From Cryptomeria japonica (taxonomy: Eukaryota; Streptophyta; Pinopsida; Cupressales; Cupressaceae), in assembly GCF_030272615.1 (NCBI RefSeq), contig NC_081415.1, forward strand, positions 260,458,425 through 260,522,424: 64,000 nt of DNA, in the 5' to 3' direction. The first letter of the stretch is position 1. Every line of letters begins with the position of its first letter. Shown here piece by piece: positions 1 to 10,958 of the stretch. The translations under genes were made by a program, and so were the position numbers. Under the pieces are notes generated by a model. The model saw nothing but the letters and a program-made list of their open reading frames with translations. It ran no database searches and had not been told where the DNA came from.

Positions 1-657
1 CTTTATATTGAAAGATGGAAGTCTTAAGCTTCGGCAAGAAAATTTGCATGGTTAGTAATGTGAATATGAATCCTGAGTGGAATTAGTGAAAGATATAGGA
101 ATGACGTTACTTCTTTATTTAATTTGAATTGTAAATAATTACAGTACTTGTGTTTAAAAATAAATCCTATACAGTTATTCATGTGGGAAACATAATAAAG
201 ACCTTCCTTGAGTAGATGTTAGTGTTACTAAAAAGTACTCCTCATAAATGTGAATAAACCAGTACTAGTGCTTTCGTTGTGTATTGTGAGAAACCAATGC
301 TTGCTATGTGTGCTCATAGGTTAGTGAAGAAATCAACCATGGAGGATATGTTTACTTATGAGTATGGGGAAACCATACTATTTATGTGATGTTGCATATT
401 TATTACCCTACTGAGTGCCAACCCACAGGTTGTTGGCAATTCAATATATGAAGGGATAGTATCAGAAGTCACCATTCCTCGAATAGCATGGATAGGCGTA
501 CGAGTAATGGCAGTGCAAAGCAACTTTAGCTTCCCTAATTCAAGGAAAAATATAGTTATATAACGAAACTATATTAAAGGTGTACTCAATACTTACCCTT
601 TTTGATGAATCAAATTATATGGTTTATGTGTGCGAGCCTATTCCCCACTATTTTTTA

Positions 658-713
658 GCATATTGATGGCAGTTCTTGAGCATATTGATGGCAGTTCTTG
701 AGTATAGTGATGG
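658..713. repeat. 22-bp direct tandem repeat
   Basis: GCATATTGATGGCAGTTCTT is present twice in tandem with a period of 22 bases, followed by a diverged third partial unit (GTATAGTGATGG). It lies in the non-coding internal part of element A. Confidence 0.8.
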
Positions 714-2365
714 TGTATCTTGGATGATCTTTTACCTTGTCTTCATGAAAGGTATGTTATTTTCACATGAGTTTCCAGTTGGCAGGCGTTGGTAGACATG
801 TGGGTGGACTCTAGCCATGTATACCGCTGGCTTATGATGAGTATCCTGAGAGGTATGTCGCTATGCGGGGTGTGACTTGCGCATGCCATTTTCTATGAGG
901 TACACTCCCATGTGGGATACATCCATTGTGTGCCTTCTCTGCTTGGAGTATTGCCATGCTGTGCTGAGACATGATGCGAGATGTAGTAGACATTACCATG
1001 TGGCCTATTGACTTTTTTAGTGTAGAGCCATGCTGCATGATGATGTGATGTGAGTTGATGTTGAGGTGCACACTACCATGCCATGTGGATATGTGACTAG
1101 GCATCACCACATGATGAGCTATAGCAATAGCTAGATGATTGATCTCTCCTTCCTCGTTGGTGGCTAGATTCTAGTCACATAGTTATGTTATGTGCAATTA
1201 TGATATTCTTATTTATTTCATATGTGAACCAACAATTTATTCTATTTTGACTTTGAAAGTTTAGCCACGATCTTGTGAACTTTTGCTTACTTGATTTGGT
1301 GTTGCAATTTCATGGATATTTATTGCCTTACTATTGAAATTTGATGATTTATTATCTTTATTCATCTATATCTTGGTGGCTAAACTGGTTTATTCTTATT
1401 TTTTTCATATGTTGGTCTTGTGTTGAAATGTGAATTCCTCTCCAAGGACGTATGAGGCAGTCTTGGTTGAGTGTATACGAGGAAGTAGACGTAGGGAACC
1501 TTGAGGATGGGGGTATGTGAGGCTATGATGCAGCTAGGATCCAATACCTAGCTATGTGTGGTGACTATCTCTTGGAGGCTAACCACCTTACTCAACAAGG
1601 GATGGTCACGAGGGTCTTGTATGGAAGGTATCACCGTTATGTGTGTGCCCTAGCACCATCAAGCCCTTGAGTGTGATGTGGGATATATATGATTATATAT
1701 TTTGTTTTGAGATTAGGCACTGAGATGTTGATCGTGCATGCTATCTATGACTGAGCATTAGACATGCTCACATGTGGCCTTATGAGTTGTATGTTCTAGT
1801 AATGTGGATGGATATTTATGTGTTAAACATGGAGTAAAATGTGTAATTTGTCACTATGTTATGGGACATAGACATTGGAAAGGTTTTAATATGCCTGACA
1901 AGTGTAAGAAATTGTGTTATATATGTTTTCTTATTTTATGAATGTTAACATGGTTATAGAATTTGAAATTTGAAGCTATTTGTATGTGATAATATATTAG
2001 GAAGAGGATGAAACGGTAAAAGAAATTGATCATGATGGCATGTTTTTCTTGTCGTAGTTAGTAGATAAGTGCTATATTAATTTGTTGTTTACCTCAATTA
2101 ATGCATAAATTTGGTGTGATTAAAGGAAGAAAATTCTTGTTTCATTGCTATGATTATAGATAGCTCTTAGAATGATAAGAAATGGATGAATTTGGATGTA
2201 TCTTGCTAATGGATAATTGCATTCGTAAAGGATTTAGCAATAATGTTTCATTTATCTGTGAAAATATACATATGTCCAATTTGATATTTGTTAAATAAGT
2301 TTCAGGGCTAATGTGTGCTACATGTTTAACTTTTAGCCTTACGACTTCCAGGAGTAAGTTGGAAC

Positions 2366-2378
2366 CTAGGGGGGAGGA
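2366..2378 (+). other. polypurine tract of element A
   Basis: The purine run AGGGGGGAGGA ends directly before the TGTAGTACCCC start of LTR A. This is the expected site of plus-strand priming at the 3' end of an LTR element, and the minus-strand element G1 has an equivalent tract at the same distance from its LTR. Confidence 0.75.
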
Positions 2379-2597
2379 TGTAGTACCCCTGCCCTAATCA
2401 GACTTTTTAAACCTAGTTTGACCTTGGTTGACTTTTTAATGGCTTACTTGGATGGTTGATATACCATGTTGTGATGTTATATTCAGGTACCATGCTTGAC
2501 GTGTGTATCAGCAAATGTTGATTACTCATTGATTCTTATGTATGATTAGTTGTTCATTTGATTCGTGTTATTAACCCCAGGCTAACACTTTCATTCA

Positions 2598-2612
2598 ATA
2601 TATATATATATG
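2598..2612 (+). promoter_or_regulatory. TATA tract in LTR A, possible LTR promoter element
   Basis: An uninterrupted ATATATATATATAT run lies about 220 bases from the LTR start. LTRs B, C and D have TA-rich tracts at the equivalent place, so this is a conserved position in the family. A promoter role is inference. Confidence 0.35.
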
Positions 2613-4224
2613 TGGAACTCCTTCCTTGATCAGTCATTGTAGATTCATGCTTTGACTTTAGTTGACTTTTTAGTGTATATTGTTACACATTACTTCCTTA
2701 CGATGGTTAAATTGGAATACTAACATGGACTGACACATTTATGTTATGTGTGCGATGCGTTATATACATGTTTCATGTTTGTAAGTGTATGGGGTGCGAG
2801 GAGATGACTTTCCTTCACTCATTTCGGTGAGAAAAGGAACATCATGATTCTCCTTCACCGATGTGTCTACTGTGTTTGTATATATATGCATGTGTGGTTC
2901 GTTGTTGCAAAAGATTGTAGGTACAAGTACCGTGTAGGTACATGGTATCATCTCCACTTGGCTTCACAGGTCTAAGTGTGCCTTATTGGTCCGATGGAAG
3001 TGGATTAGGTAGTCATAAGACCCTATGTTTTATCGTAGTCGTGCTCAAGTGAGCGCCGTCAGTCATTCATCAGTTTCCCCTTTGTTGGGTATGGAGGTCG
3101 TGTATTTGTTTGGTTTTCTTGAGTTGCGTGTTGTGCGTTTGGTAAAATTGATTATTAAATCTTAAATATTTAATTAGATTAAATGTGTTTATTACGCATT
3201 CGAAAATAAACTTGGGACTAAATTTAAATAGGACCCCTTTGTGTGATTAATCAATAAATCAAATTGTTTAATGTATATTACTAGCAAATTTGATTTATTG
3301 TATTTTCAAATTGTGAATTAAATGATTTGTATGCATTATTGTAAAAAGGTTAATTAGAAATTGGAAAATTAATATCTTACCCTCATTTGGCTTTTTGAAA
3401 TAGAAATGTTAGTTTTTAATTAAAAGGGAGAAAATCAAATTTTGGAGAGAAAAGCATTTTTGAATAATGGAAATGATTTTTAATTTGGTAAGAAAATAAT
3501 TTTAACCTAAAAATAGATTTTAGGTCAAAATTTCTTTTTAACCTATTTTTCGCAAAAAAATTGGGAGAGTTTGTTTTGGATGGAGAAAATTTGGGGCATT
3601 TTGGTTTTTGAAGAAACCTCCCAGCTGCAGGTTGGGCTCTTCTCAAATTTCTTCCAGGAGTGTATAATGAGGTAGGATTCTTGGTTAATTTCTTGGTTTT
3701 TAAAGAAACTTAGTTTATTTGAAGAATCTATGTGTGTATGTTTGAAGAATCTCTTCAATTTGTTGAATAGGAAGAGTTTAGTTAAATTTCAGACTTAAAT
3801 CCTCCTTGATTTCATTCCCCATCTCCAAATTTGTTTCTCATTTGTTCAAATGGTTTCAAACTGAAAATGGGTGTGGCTACTCTTAGTGGTTTTTTGTTTA
3901 AAAATATCATATGATTGCATTCAAATTTGAGTTTTTAATTGTAAAATTAGTTTGTGTTTGGCAAAATTGGTTGGATGAATGTGTGTAATTTGTTCAAATT
4001 TTGGCACTATGTGGGGTTATGTTGGCCAAATTTTGCTAGATTTAGTTGCCTGGAGAGAAATTATGTTATATTTTTTTATATCCCTCCTCTTTTTTTATCT
4101 CAGAAAAATTTCTGGGTCTGTGTTTGTATAAAAAATATTTGGGAGGGATTGATTTAATTTTTTTTTTTATAGAAAATTAATACTAAAAAAAAATTGCATA
4201 TATTTTTTTGTTGTGGGCGTGGGG

Positions 4225-4381
4225 AGCCATGGCTCAACCCACGACCCACTGTGGACACCACAACCTGTGGCACCACAAATGTGGAAACCATAGACCGTGG
4301 GTCTCCACGACTGTGGAAACCACAATCCATGGGTACAACGACTGTGGAACCATAGACCGTGGTAATCACGATTGTGGGGGC
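4225..4381. repeat. GC-rich hairpin cassette of LTR A
   Basis: About 155 bases built from irregular repeats of a small inverted repeat of the form CCAC-n-GTGG (for example CCACGACTGTGG, CCACAACCTGTGG, CCACAAATGTGG). The cassette is far richer in G+C than the AT-rich DNA on both sides. LTRs C and D carry cassettes of the same style but of different sequence at the corresponding place. Confidence 0.75.
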
Positions 4382-5404
4382 TGTTCTTTTTTCATTTTTA
4401 TTTAAAGTTATTTTGTTTTATATATTAAATTTTAATTAAAATATATATTTATATATATTAAGTTTTGTATTTCTTTTTATATATGCTCGTTGAAAATATA
4501 TTAATCAGGAAGTGAAATAATATATTATTTGGAAGTTTTAGAAATTAAATAATATATTATTTGAGAAATTGGAAAATGAAATAAAATATTGTTTAAGAAA
4601 TTGGAAAATGAAATAATATATATTATTTGGAAATTTTGGAAATAAAATAATATTTTATTTGGAAAATTTGAAAATTAAATAATATATTATTTCGGGAATT
4701 TGGAAATGGAAAATGAAGATGGATAGATTTAGTTGGAATTGTACTGATATGTCCTTTTGAGTGATATATGGCTATTAGATAAAAAAATACATTTATTAAT
4801 CTGTTTTTTTTTGTATATTGGAAAATAGGCAAAATTACATAATTGCAATTTTGGTATTGAATTTATTATGTAATGGTGATTTTTCAAATGTTGTATTTTG
4901 AAACTTAGATCAATTAGAAAACTTTGATCGATTAGTATCTTAAAAGAAATGGGAAAATTGTTATCAATTTAGATTAGCAAAGATAAGAGTTTATTTACTG
5001 TATTCGCATTTGATTTCAAAAAGTTGCAAGTCCTTGATACGAGTATTGGTTGTTTTCATATGGTTGATTCATAACTGGTCATGTCTCTAGTCAAAGAATT
5101 GTTAGGGGGTTGTTTATGTGCAAGAGTTTGTTTGGCTAAGTGGGTTTCCCTACTGTATTGAATTCCATATGCTAGTTCTTGTGTACACCTTGGTTTTGGG
5201 AGTTCATTTGATTGTGGTTAAGTGTCATACGGGAGAGTGGCTTTTGAGTGGGGGCCATGCCCAAAGTGGTAGCAGGGTAACCCATCTAAAGTGTGTCTAA
5301 ATAAGTGATAACTTAATAGTATATTAGGAGAATTGGTAGATGAAAACATTAAGTAAGATAATTATGCCTTACGCATGGGATGAGTGCTAGTATAGACTCA
5401 AGAT

Positions 5405-5570
5405 GCAGTGAGAAGGTCTAGAATGGCAAACCAACAACCTTGTCTTCGTGAAAGGATGTGTTGGGTCCACATGAGACTTGGATGGGGTCGGAGGTTTGGG
5501 AGAGGTTTCCAGGTAACCCAATGGATGGGGCCGAGACCTATGGACGCTTGCCAGGGTAACCATACCAAAC
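5405..5570 (+). other. conserved GC-richer block of the LTR family
   Basis: A block with a short open frame (from 5408; residues such as RRFGRGFQVTQ) has a clear counterpart in LTR C on the element's sense strand (22385-22573 on the minus strand, RRFGRGYQVTQ) and in LTR D near 56860-57010. LTR B lacks the block. The open frame is only about 60-70 codons, no function is known to me, and conservation may be at the DNA level. Confidence 0.4.
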
Positions 5571-6575
5571 TATGTGATGACACTCCTCCTTTATGTTCAC
5601 TACTGTGCAGTTTGTGTTGTTTTCGCTAGGAGCACTATTGTGGAGTCATATCTGATTGCTTATGCCTTTAAGAGTACCTGATATTCATGTTAGACCATGG
5701 GATGCTTATGATGGGTTGTGAGGATTTAGTTTCGTTGGTGCTTCAGTTGTTCTTTTGTATTTGATCCATTTCATGTTTCAGATCGATCCTCTTTCTTCTT
5801 CTTGGATCATTCTTGTATCTCTTGGACCGATGGGGTCATATGTATTATTTGTTTTTATACACCTTGATGGAAGGATGTAATTGATGTGAACCTTATATAT
5901 TCTTCACCTTATTATTTTATTAGCGGGGTCTTGCAGTTGAAGTAGACCCGAAGATGTAGCCCATTAGCGGTGAACTCCGATATCAATTTGGTGTTGTGTG
6001 GTGTATGTGTTCATCTGGTTCCTTTTTCTTTTGGATGTATGAATGACATTATGGTTAAAATGTATAATGTAGATTAGATGATATTAATCTTAAATCCATG
6101 TATGAAGTTATCTAATTAGATGCAGTAATATGGATCATGATGAATGTAAGTTTAGTGAAATGCACATAATTTATTATCTTATAATATAAACAAAGTATGT
6201 ATAGAAATTAAATGTATGGCATATGTCTTAATTTAAGATTGGATGTAATGTATGGTTAAATTACAATGAATGAACTTAATCATGTTACCTATATTTTAAT
6301 CTATCGAATAAATTTAACCATTGATTAAGTATAATTATTTTGTTAAGTTAATCAGCTTAATTGGAGTAATTAGCACGAGTTGAGTTAGTGGTGAACCAAG
6401 TAACCACGTCGGGAAACCTCTTAGGTGTTAGTTAAGTCTTCGGCCGTGTAATCTGAAGTTAATATTAACTCAATTTATCATTAAACTAATTATAGTTTAA
6501 AAAAAATAAAATTGTTTGCACTCTTTCTAGTGTTTTAGTTTTATTTCTTTAGGGTTGTCCTGGTGGGGCATTACA

Positions 6576-7368
6576 CAAACTAATTTAAATACCCTTCCCA
6601 ATCATAAACATAAATTCCTTATGTTGTCTTACAGTGATATTACAAGTTATTTACATGTCGCCCTAGACAAAAAGAAGTGCATTAAAATTTGTGATTGATG
6701 CCGCTGATTGCTACCATATAAACTTGTCAAATCAATCTCCTATGTCGGCCTCATATAACGTTTCCTAGTTTGCCAGTTTCCCTGAATGCCGGATGACAAG
6801 TCATGGATACCGGTGAGTACTGGTTAAGTGTCTATCCCAAAATGATGTGTGTTGCCATCAATGATAACACAACTAAATCGAATGAGTGTCAATTACCAAC
6901 AATAGTATAGGTTTGAGGGTATTTTTAAGGTGTTATATGGCAAAAATTATGAATTTTATCCATTTTAAAATTAGGATAAATTTCTTGCACGAATTTGGAG
7001 AGGTGGTTAGAGAGGATAAGATTCCTCTCTTGACCCCTTTTCTTTGAACAGGTTGGAGACTTCTCCCAAGAGGTAGGAGATAATTAGTTAAGAGATGAGG
7101 TGGAAGAGAAAGGGTTGGTCGATGGTTGAGGATCTAGAAATGTGGCATCATTTTAGGGAGTAGATGGATGGAATGAGGAGTGGCCACTTTTCCTCATCTC
7201 ATCCATTCTCACACTAAAACCCCTTGGCTATAAAATAAGGTGTGGATAGTGTAGTGGGGACTTTCTGGCTATTTTTTTTCTTGTCAAATTTTTGAAAGGG
7301 GAGGTTAGAGAACGAAGAAATGGAGGGAAGGTAAGGATAGAGATGGATTGGGGAAATTTGTAGAAAAA
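6576..7368. other. non-coding flank between LTR A and element E
   Basis: About 800 bases with no coding frame that I can support. It is continuous with the DNA after 12641 once element E is removed. It contains one promoter-like TATA box (7229-7237). It may be part of an older, unrecognised LTR. Confidence 0.4.
7229..7237 (+). promoter_or_regulatory. candidate TATA box
   Basis: TATAAAATA lies in a C-rich/A-rich context (CCCCTTGGCTATAAAATAAGG), a good match to a plant core promoter. No open frame follows. When element E is excised the downstream sequence continues into AAGGTGAGTT, a donor-like splice site at about 12645. The promoter could belong to an old LTR rather than to a gene. Confidence 0.3.
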
Positions 7369-7373
7369 CTATT
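7369..7373. repeat. target-site duplication of element E, left copy (CTATT)
   Basis: CTATT before the left LTR equals CTATT at 12637-12641 after the right LTR, five bases as expected for an LTR retrotransposon. Confidence 0.75.
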
Positions 7374-9046
7374 TGATGCAGAGCATCATGGACCCTCCCA
7401 CAATCACATTGCAACTTATCATTCTTTCTTCTTCAAAAACTCAACTCTTCTTGTTTCACCTTCCTTCACTTGGCTTCACCAAGATGCCCAAATAGAGCTA
7501 TCAACCTCACCAACTTGTTCCAACACCTTCTAGGGTCTCAATATACCCTATTCCACTTTATCCAATAGGCTTCACTCACCCTATCAATTGGCTCTCTCAC
7601 AAACCCTTACCCGAGTCCCTAAATAGGCCAATTCCCTAGTAGCCCTGTTCAGTGGGTAATCTAACCTTTAATCAAAATAATCCCAAAACACTTGCAAAAA
7701 AATTTATATATCTGGATACCCTTTTGAAAGTTACATGACATATGTGAAAATAAACTATGTGTATTCTTGATGAAATACTCAGACCAACACCCTGCTACAC
7801 ACCAACTAGGCCCAATTAGCCCTCTTTTCCAAAGCAAGTACCCACAAATGGTACGACCAAAACACCAAAAAAAAAAGTGTCTTGAAAAATATTTCAAAAC
7901 AATATTTTTTCTATGTTTCAAGGCAAGACTCACTCATTTTATAGGTTAGATACTAAACCCCCTTTAAAATGGCTTAAAAACTAGGGCCTCCTTGTTAAAA
8001 CCCAAAACTCACTTCCAGATCTTTCAACTTGGAATTTACCATGAATTTACCATCCCTTAACACCATTTTACCTAAAAACACTACCTCCTTAAGGTAGATC
8101 TTCTGCTGCTATACTCATGCCTCCATTTTCATGCTTTTCCTCACTCAATTTCTTACCCTAGGGTATCAACACTTCATCTCCATGTTTTTCCTTGCACATG
8201 TAAAGTTAGAGATACATATATTACATTATTCCTGACCCATTCCACAAGAAACAACAACCACATAAAGTGGAATGGGTCACATTTGCATTGTCTCAAAACT
8301 CCCTTAAAACAATCACCTACAACAAATTTTAGGACAACCAATAGAAGTATATCAGATTTGAATGTAAAACCTTAAATAATAGTATAAAATGATAGTACAA
8401 ACACTCCTCTATATTTCAAAATCCATTTCCAATAAAAAATGAAGCAAAGAAGAAGAGTTTCATACCAATAAAGTGCAGATTTTAGACCAAAATTGCAAGG
8501 AAAACTTGGTATTTTTATTGCCAAACCCCAAACTCTTACAATGCCAAGCAAATCCGACCCTAAACCTCTTCATTTTTGATCATCATAAACATATTTAAAC
8601 CTCTTCCATTCATGGAAACTGAAAACCATCTCTTAACCACCCTTACAACCACTTTTGGGTGTTTACAATTTTAATTTATTGTCAAATTGACACTTTTAGT
8701 TGTCAATTGACATGTTTTTAACCTTTTTTGCATCTTGACACTTTCTAGTCAACTTTATTACATTTATATGGTCACACAAGACCTTATGAAACTTAAAATT
8801 CTCATTAAAAGCCTATTCTACCCATTGGACCCCATTACATTACTCATTTTGACATTATTTGCCCAACATGGCAATTTTGACAACTTATTACAAAATGACT
8901 CATTACATGAGTTTGATGACTCCAAATGGAATTATTATCTATTTTTAAAATATCAAATGGTCATTTTAACCTTATAGACTTAATTTCTCATAAATTTTCA
9001 TTATGGCCTCATGGTGGCCAATCTTGTCTTGGGTGCTCCTGCACCA
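7374..9046 (-). repeat. left (3') LTR of element E
   Basis: It starts TGATGCAGAGCATCATGG and ends CTCCTGCACCA. It is nearly identical over its whole length to 10959-12636, with scattered substitutions and small indels. Its inner end abuts the polypurine tract. A short plus-strand open frame at 8735-8977 has a copy in the other LTR and is best explained by LTR duplication. Confidence 0.9.
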
Positions 9047-9066
9047 TACTCCCCACCTCAAAAATT
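9047..9066 (-). other. polypurine tract of element E
   Basis: On the minus strand the sequence TTTTTGAGGTGGGGAGTA directly precedes the 3' LTR, as expected for plus-strand priming. Confidence 0.7.
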
Positions 9067-10800
9067 TCCAAGTCTCTTGGAAATGGTGTACCTGCATAAA
9101 CAAACAAACATAAAACCTACACCATATATCCCTTGTAGAGTTCTTATCTTCACCTTGGTTTTGTATTTTTCATTCACTTGACTTCCCATCCATTCTTTGT
9201 CTCTTGTACCCCTCATTGCTGCTTTTTCCTCTTGAACCTTATCCTCCATGCTCTGATTAGGTTGCTCCCACCTTCTCTCTATCTGACCCACATCTTCACA
9301 TATGCCAAAACACCTGATACTTTGACTCTTCCCTTTCATCTTCACTCTTGGTTTCCTATTCATTAGAAAAATCAACAAAATCAAGAAGCAATAACATGCC
9401 CCTTCCACTATTTGAATTCTACAAACATCCATCATCTTCACCATGTTTGGAATCTCTATCACAATAGCATACATTTGCAAAACAATCAAACTTACCATCA
9501 AAAGACAACTCATATTCTTATCATCAACATATTTCACCTCCATGCTAAGAGAACTCACACTTTCACTAGCCTTCTCATGGCCCATCATCATCTTATCAAC
9601 CAACTCAACTTCCTCTACCAACTCATTCCTCATCTCATGCCATTCCTCTTGACATACCAACTTTCTATCTAACTTCAAGGCTACATCATTAGCCTCACAA
9701 TTCACTATCACATGGGTATTTTGATGTACTATATCCTTTACTCCATCCAAAGGACATTTCATTGTCCCAATCAAAATCACTTTTTCATACTCAAGCCCTT
9801 AAAGACTTGAACCCTTGCTGTCATCACCAGCATCTCTATCATCTACCTCTGTCTCAACTCTTTGAACCTCTTTTCCATTAGGTTCATCTTCCTCTTCACA
9901 AGCTACCTGCTGCTCTTTCTTCTCTTTCCCTTCCAAGGGACAACTTAGCTTTCCTCTAAGATATTTATCCTCTCTTAGGATCTTTGTCTCAACTTCATAC
10001 ACATATTCCCTATCAACATCACCTTTTATCAGACCATCCTCCACTTTCTATGTCAACAAATCAATTTTATCTTCTACTATGATTTCTCTTGGCCATCCTT
10101 GCCTCATCATTGGCAATACACCAACATTCTCACTCACATTTTCTTCTCTTTTTATATATACCTCTGACTTATCTGAACCATAATATTTCACATTATCTAA
10201 CTGACATGCTGCATGTCTTATCAATGGACTCTTCATCTGCACATTCTCACTTTGCTCCTTCTCAAGGATTGCTTCCTTGTTCTCCTTCACCTCATACCCA
10301 CTCCTTGCCTCTTCTTCTTGCAACTTAGACTCTACCTTGTCTTCTTCAAGCCTATAAGTGGCTTCTATCTCTGTCTTTTCTTCATCATTATGTTCCTCAT
10401 ACCTTAGGAACTCTCTTCTTGCAATTAACCTTATCTTTGACACTCCCCACGTTGCCTTGTCATCCTGCAATGATGTCATCACAAACTTTTTCCCATCTTT
10501 GTTAATAACATATACATTTTCTCTACCATCATGTAGGTCTTTAACATCAAATTGCCATACTCTACCCAAGATCATATGATAATCACTCAAAGGCATAATA
10601 TCACATAGAATAGTATCATAATAGGAACCAATGCTGAAAGAAAAATATGCTTGCTCTTTAACATCAACCCATTGATCATTGCTTACCCCATATATGCTCT
10701 GTAAGGTGACTCAAGAGGTTTCTTTGGCAGGTTCAACTTCTCAACCATCTCTCTTGAGACTATATTTTCTAGAGAACCATTTATAACAACAACCTTTCAT
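9058..10800 (-). pseudogene. decayed protease plus charged linker frame of element E
   Basis: The 5' part (about 10800-10690, minus strand) reads as the start of a gypsy retropepsin, with VVINGS where an active enzyme has D-[ST]-G, followed by a block resembling SREMVEKLNLP. A frameshift then leads to the frame from 10596 down, which opens with the protease C-terminal block ILGRVWQFD...HDGREN. After the protease comes a long Glu/Lys-rich region. The frame 10596-9058 is continuous apart from three nonsense codons (TAG 10048-10050, TAA 9799-9801, TGA 9784-9786) and ends at the polypurine tract. A charged linker after the protease is usual in gypsy polyproteins, but the RT that should follow is missing. 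The last about 240 codons are not recognised. Confidence 0.7.
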
Positions 10801-10940
10801 ACCTTACCGTTGCATTTGCATTGTGTCCGAAATATAGAGTACCCCTGAGTATACCTTGCCCACATTTCTTCATCTTCTTCCATGATGGTTTCCTCTTTTA
10901 TCTCCCAGTCTTCAATCTGAAATATACAAGGACCTACTAC

Positions 10941-10955
10941 CTTTCTTTGATACCA
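10941..10955 (-). other. primer-binding site of element E
   Basis: The minus strand reads TGGTATCAAAGAAAG, matching the TGGTATCA start of plant initiator-tRNA-Met primer sites. It lies three bases from the inner end of the right LTR. Confidence 0.75.
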
Positions 10956-10958
10956 CTA

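Larger units (their letters stand above)
1..2378 (+). mobile_element. 3' internal part of LTR element A, no coding capacity seen
   Basis: This stretch lies directly upstream of a polypurine tract and LTR A, so it is read as the 3' internal part of a plus-strand LTR retrotransposon whose 5' part is outside the window. I find no reverse transcriptase, integrase or chromodomain motif in any frame. Only the last 50 bases resemble the matching end of element G1 (the shared block around AGGAGTAAG before the purine tract). It has many short CCATGTGG-like words and a small tandem repeat, but nothing gene-like. It may be a non-autonomous derivative or a region from which the coding part was lost. The left limit is not visible. 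Confidence 0.5.
2379..6575 (+). mobile_element. LTR A, 3' LTR of a gypsy element, 4.2 kb
   Basis: It begins TGTAGTACCCC after a polypurine tract and ends GGGGCATTACA. The same ends and several internal blocks occur in LTRs B, C and D, which fixes its identity as a long gypsy LTR. Internal order: a short TATATA tract near 2598; a block similar to LTR C around 2760-2957; AT-rich DNA; a GC-rich hairpin cassette at 4225-4381; more AT-rich DNA; a conserved block near 5400-5560; a block with AAGATGTAGCC near 5950; and one copy of the unit that is a 38-bp array in LTR B (near 6265). The matching 5' LTR is outside the window, so no target duplication can be checked. Confidence 0.85.

Noticed and set aside
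4154-4405. Frames on both strands over the hairpin cassette of LTR A
   Set aside because: Inverted repeats tend to give open frames on both strands; there is no evidence of coding.
8735-8977. Open frame of 80 codons, with a copy at 12289-12519
   Set aside because: Both are the same site in the two LTRs of element E; the duplication explains the conservation.
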